From Gnetum montanum (lineage: Eukaryota; Streptophyta; Gnetopsida; Gnetales; Gnetaceae), in contig MNCI01009622.1 in the NCBI GenBank assembly GCA_015680685.1, forward strand, positions 398,862-462,861: 64,000 nt of DNA, read 5' to 3'. Below the pieces are notes generated by a model that was not told where the DNA came from, did not search any database, and saw only the letters and a list, made by a program, of their open reading frames with translations. This document shows, piece after piece, positions 20,691 to 32,239 of the stretch (position 1 is its first letter; each line of letters begins with the position of its first letter). Both the position numbers and the translations under genes were made by a program.

Positions 20691-22290
20691 ATTTTTCTTT
20701 GAATAATGAGGGGAAAAATGAGTCAATAAAATGTCTAGAAGATATGAAGCATGTATAGAGGGTCTTGGAGGGGATATTATGCTTTGGTTATGAAAAAAAT
20801 CATCGAAAGTCTATGGTAAAGGAATATTGGGGTATGAAAGTTTATTAAGTATGTATAAGATGGATGAGAAGGGTATAAGTTTTTGGCATATAAATAGAGT
20901 TAGTAGATGTTAAGGGAAGTATGCATTGACATTTATTATTCTTGGAATGTCCAAGATGATGTGGCATTGTTTACCAAGTATGAAATACAAGAGTCACACA
21001 AGTGGATCCTCCCCAAAGAAGGCTCCAGCCTTTAATTCCCTTGCATAACCATGCCTCAAAGTGTCTGTAGGCACTCAAGGAGTTGAATGTAATGCATACC
21101 TATCTAGCAAAACACACATGTTAGTAATACTAGGTTGGGAAAATTATGCTATATTATACAAAACCAAAAGTTTTGTTTAATTGTACAGTAAGGTGAAATG
21201 GATAAGAGATAGGATTGTTGGAATTGAGACATGAGATGTCTTACAATAGGCATAATGTATTCTTGTATTTTATGGGTGGTTAAAGTAGTCATTAGCCTTT
21301 CTATCCAAGATTCAAACCAAATTGAGACCACTATCTAGTGACATCACCTTGTTTCACCTCTTAGATTCACAACCATAAGATAATTACTATTGCAAGGAGT
21401 ATTGTCACTTGGCATTTTGTCTAGGGGAGGGGTTTATTTGTTAAAATTTTCTTTGATTTTTTTTTTGAAATTTCAACTACCTTAAAGCATGGGTAATGTG
21501 TCTTTCCAATGGGACCCCTAGAAATTTATTTTGTACATATATTTTATTTTTGGTTGTGTCAACCTTACTCAAGGACTACTTTTAGGCAGGGGTAACATGT
21601 CTTTCTAGTGACATGGTAAGGCAACACTTATTGCACTCTTACTTCAATTTTTTGTTAGATCTACAAAGATATTATTACAACCTTAGCAACATGATAGAAC
21701 ATACAGTAGTGATCCAAGATATTTCACAAATCTCCTTGATGTCACACCCTTCACATTCCTCCTTGATTCTTCACATTTCTATCTAGGCATAATGATCATA
21801 AGTTTATTCTTAGTTTTATTAGAAAAAGAACATAATTATGGCTATGGTAAGAACCTCTTATTACTTTGAATGGATGGATGGATGTTGTGGTCTTACTATA
21901 CAAATAATTAGTCCCTTTTGGCTTAATAGCATAGAGAAATCTTCACCTTATTGGACTACATCTTGCCTTCTTCTTGGTATGTTTTATTAATGATCAAAAA
22001 TATGTATGAAGAAAATGAAAAGAAAGTATGAAAAATTGTAAAAGATAGTAAGAATGGAAAAAATAAAAAGAATGAGAAATGTTAATGAAATAAAAAATCA
22101 TTAAAGAATTAGAAAATGTCAAAGAATTAAGAAATTATTAAGAAATGAAAAAGTGTAAAAGAATAAGAAGATGTTAAAGAATGTGAAAAAACTATTAAGA
22201 AAAGAAAAGAGTATAAAAAAAATTATAAACCACAAAAATTAGAAAACAAAAAAGTTAAAAAGCACTTATTAATTCCTAAGTCATGATAAG
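20691..22290 (-). other. A2 spacer between pol and 3' ORF
   Basis: Non-coding. It contains two copies of the GGTAAYRTGTCTTTC motif (about 21490 and 21590) shared with A1, and the T-rich tract (A-rich on the plus strand) at 22008-22262 next to the internal polypurine tract. No gene is seen. Confidence 0.6.
22008..22262 (-). repeat. T-rich degenerate repeat in A2
   Basis: On the minus strand, repeated words such as TCTTTAACATTTC and CTTTTACACTTTTTC. It is positionally equivalent to 13022-13146 in A1. Confidence 0.65.
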
Positions 22291-22310
22291 GCATCTCCCC
22301 CATGATTGAA
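22291..22310 (-). promoter_or_regulatory. Internal polypurine tract of A2
   Basis: The minus strand reads TTCAATCATGGGGGAGATGC, matching GAACTTAGTTGTGGGGGAGAT of A1. It marks the end of the pol region. Confidence 0.6.
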
Positions 22311-22769
22311 CTCATGGGGAAGTGTTTAGAAAATGGACCCTTGTTCCCCTAGATCATACACTTGGTTTCTCACTTACCATCCTTAGTGACTTATTTTTTC
22401 AATTATCATTCCATGTAATCTTGATGGTTATTGAATTTTGATCATCTAAGTCCTCATTTCCTCTATTAGATAGTATATGATTATGGTTTAATGTGTTTAT
22501 CTATAAGTTCTTAATTGGTGTCATTTTCTTAGGATGAAGATTAATAAGTGGTTTAGATTGTTCCATGCATGTTTTGGATACTTTAACATTCCTAGTTGTT
22601 GGAAACTAGCTATCTTTTGGTTTAGTGGCCCTTCCTCTTTCTTTTGTACACACTTATTTTTCACATTTTTTGTGGACTAGTGTAAGGATTGTGTTGACAT
22701 TTTGAAGTGTTAGTTCACTATTGCACCCTTTAGTTTTAGTAGTAATGCATGGAATCCCTATGTATGTAT

Positions 22770-23130
22770 GGCTCAATGCATATCTTCCTTAGAGATTTCT
22801 ATAGATAAGTCTCCCATTCCTCGCTTAGCATCAATTGTGCTAAGCCATGCTCTCTCCATAATGATTGGAAATTCCTTGTCATCATTTTTCATATTGATTA
22901 CAAGACAGTTTGCTAGATAAGACCATCCATTGATGGTGGTCACAACATCTTCTACTTGTCCCAATGGAGTGGTGAAAAATTAATCTATAAGCTCTAGCTT
23001 GATGTTGCACTTCTTTAGGTCAGTAGGTTTTATGCCTTGTATATTGCTTGAGAGATTATATTTACTTTAGAATCCAAGTCTAGTAGAGCCTTGCAAGGTA
23101 AATTTATAGCTACTTGTAAATAAATTGAAG
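22770..23130 (-). pseudogene. A2 retropepsin (protease) region
   Basis: The minus strand reads ALLDLDSKVNIIS, where Ty3 elements have ALLDTGSSVNIM; the catalytic D-T/S-G is now D-L-D. Downstream is TTINGWSYLANCLVIN, then PIIMERAWLSTIDAKRG, corresponding to the PIILGRPWLAT block of Athila-type proteases. The enzyme would cleave Gag-Pol. Between here and the internal polypurine tract (about 450 bases) no reverse transcriptase, RNase H or integrase is found, so A2 carries a large pol deletion. Confidence 0.8.
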
Positions 23131-23199
23131 GAATCCATGGATCAATTTTTTTCCTTAGGAGTGGTTCTACCTTTATCTAGTTTGTGACTATTTTTGTTA

Positions 23200-25140
23200 A
23201 CATGATAGTTTTTAGTTTCTGGGTTGATTGTTATGGAAGCATGATATTGATAGGAGGATTTATTGTAAGAGGAATTGTCTTGATGAAGTTTTAATTTTAC
23301 TAGCCTTTTTGGGACTTATCCTAAAGAAAGGATGTTTCTTAGTTTTGTCCTTAGGATTGCTAGTAAGATCCTCTACCTGTACATTTACTACTCTTGTAGC
23401 ATTCCTTTGCTATGGTTGTCATGGCAGTTTCCCTTACATTACAAGAAGTGGCATTGGTGATAAAGGATTGGGATGTTGATTTGAGGAACTAGCTAGTTGA
23501 GGATGCATGTATGAGTGTGAGTCTGTCCTTGGTGGTCTATGGTATTCAGTTGGATAATATTATGGAGCTTGAACAACTGCATTTCCTAGAGAGATTGGAT
23601 GTTACACATAGTATCCATATGGTTCTAGTTGCCGATATGGATATTGTTGCCATGGTGGTGGCATGGCCCACGATTGGAATTGTTGCCATTATTGATGATA
23701 CTACTCTTGTGGTTGTGGGTAGGATTTGCTAGGATAGTATGTGGGTTGAAAGGCTTGCTTGTAGTTATGTTGAGGATAAGGGAACCATTTGGGCTTCTAC
23801 TTCTTGAGAAAGTTAGGGTTAAGTGCAAATACCCTCATTTCTTATAAATGTACCATCATAGGAAAACATCCCATAGGATGTTCATATTGGCACACTACAC
23901 ATCTTTCCTCATCCTCAAAGCTCATTCTAAGAATTTGGAAATTAGAGCTACTTTTCCCTTTCATCCAAAGTCTCTCTTCTTCTTTCTATTCTTACCTTTG
24001 TTTAAGGCTTGCTCATTTCATTTCTTCACAATCTTTAATGCTATTTGAAACATCTCATCAACTGAAGCCGACATCTTCTCTACCTTAGCTCCTATGTTAG
24101 TGAAAGATTTCTGAATGGGTAGAGTCTTTTTTTAAATCAGTTAGTCCAAGGTCTCTTCTTCTTATGGGTCACAAACTCTTACATCCCTTTTTCTGAAGGA
24201 TGAATCTTTGTTGTATTCCTTTATTGATTCTCTTTTTTGTAGTTTGCCCTCTTTCTTAGCCACTTGATTGATTGATCTTTGTATATGATGGGTAGATAAT
24301 TTAGATAACTGACCTTGGACATAAACTCCCATGGTCTCCCTAGTCTTGTTTTGAAGCTCATCAATAATGTGCCTTAGTTACTTCCACTGTGAAAATCCAT
24401 GGCCTAGGCACCTATGTAATAGTGAATAACATTGGTCCATTACTACATCAAGGGATTCATGGATCCCTTATTTCCATCCTTGGATCTATTTTCATAGGTT
24501 GGACACCCAAGAATAAGTTTGATATTTGTCATTGAAAAGTTCTAGCATGGTACCCTATCTTCTTATTGATTTTGGTTCAAGTGATTTGTACTAGGGCTTA
24601 GCTTTTTTCACAAGTATCCTTGGAAAAAACTAATGATTTTGCCAATCACTTTCTATTTTTTGCAAGGCATAGGCATTATAAAATGCTTGAAGGTGGTGTT
24701 TAGGATTAGCATTCTAACCACCCTCAAATTTGGGCATATTATTCATATCTAGCCATTTGATATGACTATCCCTTACATGCTTGGCTGGAAGATAAACTGC
24801 TTCCTTGATGTTGATCATATTTTGAGTAGCCAATAGGGGTTCATCATTGTGATCAAGTTCATGAGATTTATTGTAGTGGTGTCCCCTTTGATGCTCATAT
24901 CTCTCTCAATGCTCTCTCCTATATCTATGTTTTCTACGTTTTAAGTCTTCATTTTCCTCATCAAAGTATCTTAGGTAATGGTCATGATGATTATAAGTTC
25001 TTTGTTCCTCTCTATGATGGTCTTGGTACCTCTGTCTCCTCCTATCAAAGTCCATTGACGATCATGAGGATTAAGATGAGGCAGTAGAAGAATGGTGTCA
25101 GCTTGTCCTCCTTTTGTGATTTTGATATTCTTCTTTGTGG
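23200..25140 (-). pseudogene. A2 gag
   Basis: Collinear with A1 gag. The N-terminal His/Arg/Asp-rich part lies near 25060-24880 (YQDHHREEQRTYNHHDHY). The core lies near 24830-24300: NMINIKEAVYLPAKHVRDSH, IKWLDMNNMPKFEGG and HLQAFYNAYALQ. The helix THHIQRSINQVAKKEG and KVEKMSASVDEMFQIALKI follow. A Gln/Pro/Tyr-rich tail occupies about 23780-23480. Several TAG and TGA stops break it. Confidence 0.84.
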
Positions 25141-25853
25141 GATCTAGTAGAAACTCTTGGCCTTTAGTTTTGCTTATACTTAAAGTTTGTTTACTCCCTT
25201 CTAGGTATCTTTTCTAAGGTTCAATGCAATTGAAATTTGACAGTTTCTTCTAACTAGATGATAGGTGTTTGCGAATGGGCTTCATGATTCTGGTCAAGTG
25301 TTTTAGTGATGAATGCATCACCATGAAGCTCTTCTAAGATAATAAGGAAGTTGATTTTCTTTTCTTTTTTACTCATGTTTGGTCTTCATGATGATATCTT
25401 GCCTTAGTTGCTCTTTAGTGGGCTTGTGGGGACTTGTCATATGTTTGGTTACATGATATCCTTCAAGTGCATCACTCAGATTTATTCTCCTTTGAGCTAT
25501 CTAAAGCATGATGGGAACTAAACGTTATGGAGGTAGAAAAATGTTATCTTGAAGGTCTCTCCACCTTAGTTGACCATCTTGGTGAAAAATGAAGGTGATG
25601 TTGGGATAATAAGAATCATGATGAGCAGATGAAATCCTTACTTACATTGGCATACTCTAATATTCCATGTCACTAACTTCATCATTATTTATTTTTGATT
25701 CTTTGCTAGGTGGTGACTAAATCCATGTTGTGGTTTAAGAAGTTTGATTAAGTATGCTTATTGTTTATAATTATTAAAAGGTTATGAATTTTAACTTTTG
25801 ATTCTTAATATAATGAACTTTATAAAATCAATTACTAAGCATACATTGACACA
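25141..25853 (-). other. A2 5' leader
   Basis: Between the primer-binding site and readable gag. It may include the first gag codons. No separate feature recognised. Confidence 0.45.
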
Positions 25854-25871
25854 TCCTTGGTAATAGCACCA
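25854..25871 (-). promoter_or_regulatory. Primer-binding site of A2 (tRNA-Asp type)
   Basis: The minus strand reads TGGTGCTATTACCAAGGA, one base after the LTR end (CACTCATCA). It equals the tRNA-Asp site TGGCGCCGTTGCCGGGGA with six changes, all C-to-T or G-to-A. Confidence 0.78.
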
Positions 25872-25872
25872 A

Positions 25873-26287
25873 TGATGAGTGGTGGAGTAATTCAGCATCC
25901 AACCATACATGTCACAAGTGTTTACACATGACTCAATCGTAATTCATTAATGAGGCAATGTAGATATGCTAGTAATTGATTTAAGCTCATGATCGTTGTC
26001 TAATTCTAAGTGAAGTCTAAGTGTATGGTTTAGATCACCATGAGGTATATGATATCTAATGTTGCTTAACCATTAGCGCTCCTAGTAGATATGATAGAAA
26101 TGAAAAAAATTCCAAAATTTGAGTAAAACAAGTAAACAAATCTATTCTAATCTAAGTGATGAGTATCCATTCCTAATCTACCATACACACCTTGGTCTTC
26201 ATGTAACTATTAGTTAGCTACCAAGTGTTATGCTACTAGGTGTACCAAGCAATAACACTACTAGGCTACCAAACAATTACACTTAAG
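25873..26287 (-). mobile_element. A2 5' LTR, 3' part only
   Basis: On the plus strand it begins TGATGAGTGGTGGAG, the reverse of the A-family LTR end. Words such as AACACTACTAGGCTACC match the reverse of the A1 and A3 LTRs. It is cut at about 26287 by element B. The missing U3 part is not found in the window and may lie in or beyond the second gap. Confidence 0.74.
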
Positions 26288-27625
26288 TGCTTGAGATGAA
26301 AAATAATTTTAACCTTAGATTCAATGAACCTCTAAGAAAGATGATCCAAGCCATCTTAGAAGGTCATGCGAATCACCTAGAGACTTGAAAAGTGTAAATA
26401 GGATAAACAAATGGTAAGATGGTGTAGATATAATTTAAAATGAATGCAAAGAATAAAAAAAATATAATAGTTTTCACAAAAGAAAACTACAAACTTTATT
26501 ATAATGAAAATGTTAATAATAAAGAGATTTTGGGATGTGTACAAATGATGCTTGAAAGCACAAGGGATTCACTTTGATGAAGTTCAAAGTTTTTTGAAGT
26601 TGGTAGTTTGCACACCATAGTTAGCTCCACCGTCCATGTACTTCCCAACTCCCAAAACTAAAACAATTTGTTGGTTCCTTTCATAGATTTGCAACATTGG
26701 TCACTAGGGGGTAAGTTGTGTGAATGATTTTTTCATGTAATAAGGGATACCACGCTGGGAGTCTTTGTGTCCAGGTGGTAGAGTGTTGATTCAAAACTTC
26801 ACAAAAGCCTTAAGGTTGCAAGTGCTTGAAATGGACAAAGGTTCTATGCTCAAGAATTAACCAAAGCTTTGTGTTGCTCTCAATTTGAAAGCACAAGAAT
26901 TGTAAAGTGGTGGAACCTTTTCCATGTATTTGAAGTTGGCTTATATAGGTTATATGGCTACTAAATTTTGACTATAAACTTCTACCATGATTACTCACAA
27001 ATTGGTGTGACATGTAGGTGTGACAGGTGATTGATTCTAGTTTAGTTTCTAGTTATGGTAAATTTTGATACCCCTAATGCACCAAAACCATGCTAATTAC
27101 CAAAAATAGTAAATGGACTTTTCATCCACATTGGCGTCTCCCATCCATGCTAGTTTTCTAATAGCAAGGCTAAATTTGTAAGAGCAACATTAAGATTCAT
27201 TGAAAATGGAAACCCCAACCACTCCAATGTTGGCCTTGATGTGGCAATGCTAGCTTTATGGTGACTACACACTAGCCATAGTTGGGAGAATGAAAGTCAA
27301 ACCTCCCAATGTTGGGCATAGGTGCTTCTAGCATAGTAAAGGTCATAGCCCCCACAAAACCCATGAAAATGTCAATTTTGGTAGTCCAAAAGGCATTTTT
27401 GGCCTTACCAAGCTTAAATATAGACATCGTAGGACTTTTCAACTTGGGAAGTAAGGCTACAATAACTTATAGGACATTTCTAGCCTCAAAAGTTAAAGTA
27501 TGTGAAATTGCATCTCATGGATTACAATTTTCACATTTTACAATGAAATTATAGTCTCAGGTTTCATGGAGTGAAAGTTATAATGCTAAAAAGGTTGCAA
27601 CATGCATTTTTTTGGTGGTGTTTCA
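26288..27625 (-). mobile_element. 3' LTR of element B (Tat-like Ty3)
   Basis: On the minus strand the LTR starts TGAAACACCACC at 27625, as in E and G, and ends about 26288 (uncertain by 20 bases). A polypurine tract adjoins it at 27626-27642. TATA CTATATAAGCC lies at 26951-26939. U3 at about 27120-27330 has CTAGCATGG/CAACATTGG words like the repeat in block X. Sequence at 26280-26580 resembles the B 5' LTR piece at 38925-39221 (for example TCACCTAGAGACTT), though divergence is high. Confidence 0.65.
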
Positions 27626-27693
27626 TTGGCCCCTCTTTGTTGATGTTTAGAGGTTTAACTTGAGAGACATCAACAAAGAACACAAAACACCAC
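27614..27693 (-). promoter_or_regulatory. Polypurine tract and stem-loop at the B 3' LTR junction
   Basis: On the minus strand GTGGTGTTT pairs with AAACACCAC (outer, 9 bp) and CTTTGTTGATGT with ACATCAACAAAG (inner, 12 bp). There is a 20-base terminal loop and a 6/11-base asymmetric internal loop that holds AGGGGCCAA and the LTR start. The same geometry is present in G at 1233-1313, including one compensatory T-A to C-G change in the inner stem. Confidence 0.72.
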
Positions 27694-28689
27694 TACAAGT
27701 ACATTACTAATGTTCTATCTCTATGCTTAATTCACTAGTATCAAACTATACCAAATAGTGCTTGTGATGATAGGATAAGGTTAGGGTGATACAATAGAGG
27801 TTAAAGGCTATATTTCTACTATAAGGAGATGGTCATAAGTTTTATAATGAGTTTTAAATGTTGGCATCATGGTTACAGTTATGATAATGACATTTTGAAT
27901 GGTCAATGAGGTCTTTGCACTTTGTATTTTCAAGATAAAGGTCACTTGGTAATGTTCTTGAGGAACCAATATCTTGCTCCAAGGTTTATTCGACCATTAG
28001 ACCCCTCCATTTGTATGTTCAAGGCCATTGATCTATCTTTTGATCTTCATTGATCTTTTGGCTTCTTGGTAGTTCACTTTCCTCATTTTTTTATGAGGTG
28101 AAACCTTCATTGGGTTTCATTACCAAGGCTAGGTTCAATTTTATTTTTTCATTGAATGAAATGTGTTACATTCAATGGACTTAGTGGAGCTTGATGAAGG
28201 AAACATCTTATGACCATAACACATGAGTGTCAAGTATAGGCCATCACTATTGTTCAAGTTAAGGAAGGTTATAATTAGGCATATGAGATTGGGCTTAATT
28301 GAGGGTAACAAATGTGATGTAAAATAAGCATTCTTGGTATGGTAGAACAAGCTAGCTGAATCTTGCGCATCAAGGTCATGTGGTAACTCATTGCTGTAAT
28401 GAGTTGCACCTTTGATATGACTTCAAGCTTAATCCTACAAGCACAACTCCAAGAGTACAAGGAAACAAAACAACAAAAGCTTGTTGTTACTTGATAATGC
28501 ATAAGGTCACATGAGATAATTAGCAAACCAAGTCACCATAGGTCACTATTATTACAAAGCTTTATAGTTCATTTACTATGTTAAATAAAGAGAGTTAAAT
28601 AAAGGTAATGTAGGCTTTCTTGTCATTAGTTGTAATTTTTTTGATGTTAACTTGTTGGTTTTTACTTGTAGAGACACTTGTGTTAGATG
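27694..28689 (-). other. B untranslated region between integrase and 3' LTR
   Basis: No coding sequence. A 9-bp inverted repeat CATTGAATG / CATTCAATG with a 10-base loop lies at 28150-28177. Confidence 0.6.
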
Positions 28690-29600
28690 TAATAATTTTT
28701 TAGATAGGAATGATTGACCAAATTGGCCACCTCATTTCCATCCATGTTTGCTATTCTAAAGGCTCCATTGTTATAGGCCTTGGTGATCAAGAATGGTCCC
28801 TTCTAGTTGGCTAAGAACTTATTTGCATGCTCACAAATAGCCTTGAGGACTAGTTATTCTTCCTTAATCCTTTGTTTTTTCAAGTCATGCTGGTGCTATT
28901 GTTTATGCCTCACTTAGTACTGCTCGATGGGAGTAAGCATCCATACCCTTTGCTCTTCCACTGAATCAAGGTTAATTGTATGTAGCTCCTTGTTTTATTC
29001 ATCATTGATGAAGTCTGATAGAGCCACCTTTAGTAATCAAACCTACAATTCAAGAGGTAAAATAGATTTAGAACCATAAACTAGGCTATATGGGGTTACA
29101 CCAATTGCAGTTTGAAAGGTAGTTTGATAGGCCCAAAGTGCATAGATAAGCCTAACATGCCACTTGCATTTACTATTAGGTAGCATCATTTTTAGTAAGT
29201 TTATGACTATCTTATTGCTAGCTTAAACTTGTCCATTAGCTTGAGGGTAGTATGGTGATGAAAATGAATGCTTGATGCCTAGGTCTTGACAAAAGGTTTG
29301 CATTTCTTGGCTACTAAATTGTGGTATGTTATCTATGACTATGATCATAGGTATGCCAAAAGAGGCTACTATATTGTTGAGTATGAATCTACAAACTTGT
29401 TGAGACATTATCTTTCATAGGGGATTGCCTCAACCCACTTTGTAAAGTATTTGGTTGTATTAATAATGAAACTACACCCTGTAGAAGACTTAGGTGTGGA
29501 GGTCCAATGATGTCCAATTCCCATCATTGAGATGACCAAGTTATTTGAGTAGTGTGTAACTTGGTTAGTGGCACATGTATCACGTTGCTATGCGCTTGAC
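28690..29600 (-). pseudogene. Integrase of element B
   Basis: The minus strand reads YFTKWVEAIPYE, FILNNIVASFGIP, IVIDNIPQFSS (second catalytic Asp), GIKHSFSSPYYPQANGQV (before the catalytic Glu region), WHVRLIYALWAYQTT and GVTPYSLVYG. The C-terminal LANWKGPFLITKAYNNGAFR resembles the Tat-lineage GPY-like end. Most of the domain is present, with scattered stops. Confidence 0.88.
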
Positions 29601-31290
29601 TAGTGTCATAAGGTTTAACCTTAAATAGGTAGTTTCTTTCCATATAGGACCAGTAATGACCTTTTGTTGAGGCTTGGGAGATGTAATGTAGGTCAACTCT
29701 GTTGTTATGGTTTTCCAATGGGCTATACAAATACTTTCATAGATATTGGTTTTTATGGCTCTACACATGTTGTCCTTGCAAATGATGTTGACTCAACTCC
29801 TAAAGATGTAGTGTCTCCACTTCTTTAATGAGAAGACTAGTGTTAGAGAGTACTTCTTCACCTTAGTGTATCAAGTCTCATAGGAAATTAATGCCTAGCT
29901 TAGGTAGTATATAGGTAGTTCTACTCCATCATTTCATTTCTGATAGAGTAGAGAGGCAATGGATGTGTTTGAGATAACAAGGTAGATGTAAAAAGATTTA
30001 TCCTTTTGTTGGGGATAGACTATGGGTAGTTGTACCAACTCTTGCTTAAGAATTTCAAAGGCTTCTTAGCATTGAGACATCCACTCATAGTGAACTCCTT
30101 TCTTAAGTAAGTGTTGCATGGGTTGTAACTTATTCATAATCCTAGTGATGAACATATTGATAAATTGTAATCTACCTTGTAGTCCCTAAAGCTCCTTAAG
30201 GTTGGTATGACCAAGTTGGATATGATCTTAACCATATCAAGATCAACACATATCCTTACTTCAAGTACTGCAAAGTCAAGCATATTACCAATTTTAACAT
30301 TGAAGACACATGTCTTGGGATTAAGTCTAAGCTCATACTTAAGACATCATTTTAACACAAGGTTAAGGTCATGCTTATGCTTGTTGGTCATTTTGGATTT
30401 AATGACTGTATCATCCACATAGTCATTAAGAAACACTAGCATATAGTCAATAAATATGTATGTAATTTCTCATTGATAAGTGACTCCTACATTCTTTAGA
30501 GCAAAGGGCATCATGATGTAATAAAAGATTTCCCAAGGGGTCATGAAGGTTATACATTGATGCTCTATGTTAATCCTAACTTGGTTTTATCTCAAGAACC
30601 CATCCATGAAGAATAACAAGGCATATCTAGTCATAGTATCAATAAGTTAGTCAATAATAGGCAAAGGAAATTCATCCTTAATGGTTGCATAATTCAAGTC
30701 TTGAAAATAAATACAGATATGTGTACTCCATTTTTCTTAAAGACTACTACTATGTTGGACACCCATTTTGCATAATCGCTAGCTTGAATGAAACCAGCCT
30801 GATATAGTTTTGTGATTTCATCATGAACTACTAGGGCTAAATCTAGTATAATCTTATGAACTTTTTGCTTAATTGGTTTGATACTAGGATTGACTATGAT
30901 ATTATGTTGCACTAGGTGTGGCTCAAGACCTGACATATCTTCATATGACTAGGCAAAGAACTTAATGTTGTCTTGGAGGACCTTGGTGATGTCTTGAGCC
31001 TATTAAGGTTCTAGTGTGAAACTTAGTTTTAGTATTTTTTTCTTACCACTGTGTGTCATGACGGGTACCTGAACTAGAGAGTCTTCAATGATGTTACCAA
31101 CCTCAAGGTCAAGGGTTTTAACTAGGTTTTCTGGCCACTCAAAAGGTTTCTCTATAGAGGCTATGTGATCGACAATACTCTCAAGCTTAATATTTAGACA
31201 ATGAACGTCAATAAATCATTCAACATCACCATGGGATCTACTTAGGCTCAAAGGAAAATTGATTTTCTTTTAGGTTTCCATACTCTAATC
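29601..31290 (-). pseudogene. Reverse transcriptase and RNase H of element B
   Basis: The minus strand begins near 31290 and reads KPFEWPENLVKTLDLEVG, DITKVLQDNIKFFA, SYEDMSGLEPHLVQHNI, PIKQKVHKI, AKWVSNIVVVFKKNG (30936-30740) and DEFPLPIID, then YVDDTVIKSK with the YVDD active site near 30410. LRLNPKTCVFNV follows. Motifs such as SYEDMSGLEP and WVSNIVVV are typical of the Tat/Ogre branch. RNase H at about 30060-29620 is poorly conserved. Upstream coding is lost at about 31290, where block X intervenes before the protease at 36094. Confidence 0.86.
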
Positions 31291-31399
31291 TTGCATATTA
31301 ACCATAAGCACATCAAGTAACACCTGGGTGATAAAATGAGTAAATAATGCCAAAATAATGTAAAATACTTTAGTAATAATACATGGATAAGCCAAAAAA

Positions 31400-32080
31400 T
31401 AGTACATCGATGGTCAAACAAGGTTAAATGAAGGCCAATTAAGGGTAGAATGGAGCCAAATGAAGGCCAAATGATGGTCACACTCCATTTAATGATGTCG
31501 TTTAAGAAAAAAACATGGTCAACAAAGGCCATATAAAGGGATTTAAGATAGATAAGGTGCATTAAAGACTAAAGAGCATGAAATGAGGCTAAATAGGGGC
31601 CAAATGATGATCAATGATAGTTAAGTAATGACCAAATGATGGTCAATGATGGTCAAGTAATAACCAAATGATGGTTGAGCCCAATCAAATGATGTCAAAC
31701 AAGGTTAAAGCCTAGTTGACTAGGGTCACAAAAGAGGAGGCCAACCAAATAAGATAAACCAAAGGCTAACTAGTATGAAATAAAGGAAAAATGATACCCA
31801 AATAATGATCAAATAGGATCAAATCATGGTTGAACCTTATCAAATGACATAGAACAAGGTTAATCAAGGTCATACCAAGGTGAAACAACGTGGACTGACA
31901 TTAAGTCATGTCAATCAAGGTCAAATGATGCCAAATGATAGAAAAATCTAGTGCGATACAACCCAAATGATGCTAAAGTAGTGGAAATTAAACCAAATGA
32001 TCAATCAATAAAGGCCAACAATTCTTAACAAGGTTAAAACACCATGTAATAAGGCCAAACTAGTTAGGGTGGAAAACATG
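31400..32080 (+). repeat. Short degenerate CAAATGATG repeats
   Basis: Many copies of CAAATGATGGTCAA, CCAAATGATG and GGTCAAATGATG-type words, irregularly spaced by 12-40 bases. No coding content. Confidence 0.75.
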
Positions 32081-32239
32081 TGGTAAAAGATTATCAATGC
32101 TGGTTAATCATGATTATATTTTGCTAGTTTTATGCCTTAGTGGGCCATAGTGGAAGGGTACAAGATTGAAAAGTAAGTTTGGGAACCTAAGAAGGTTGTT
32201 TTGAGGTTATTTAAGGTATAAAATGAGGCTTTTCTTGGC

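Noticed and set aside
31248-31562. Hydrophobic 104-codon minus-strand frame
   Set aside because: It bridges the end of the B reverse-transcriptase region and short repeats of block X; no conserved motif.
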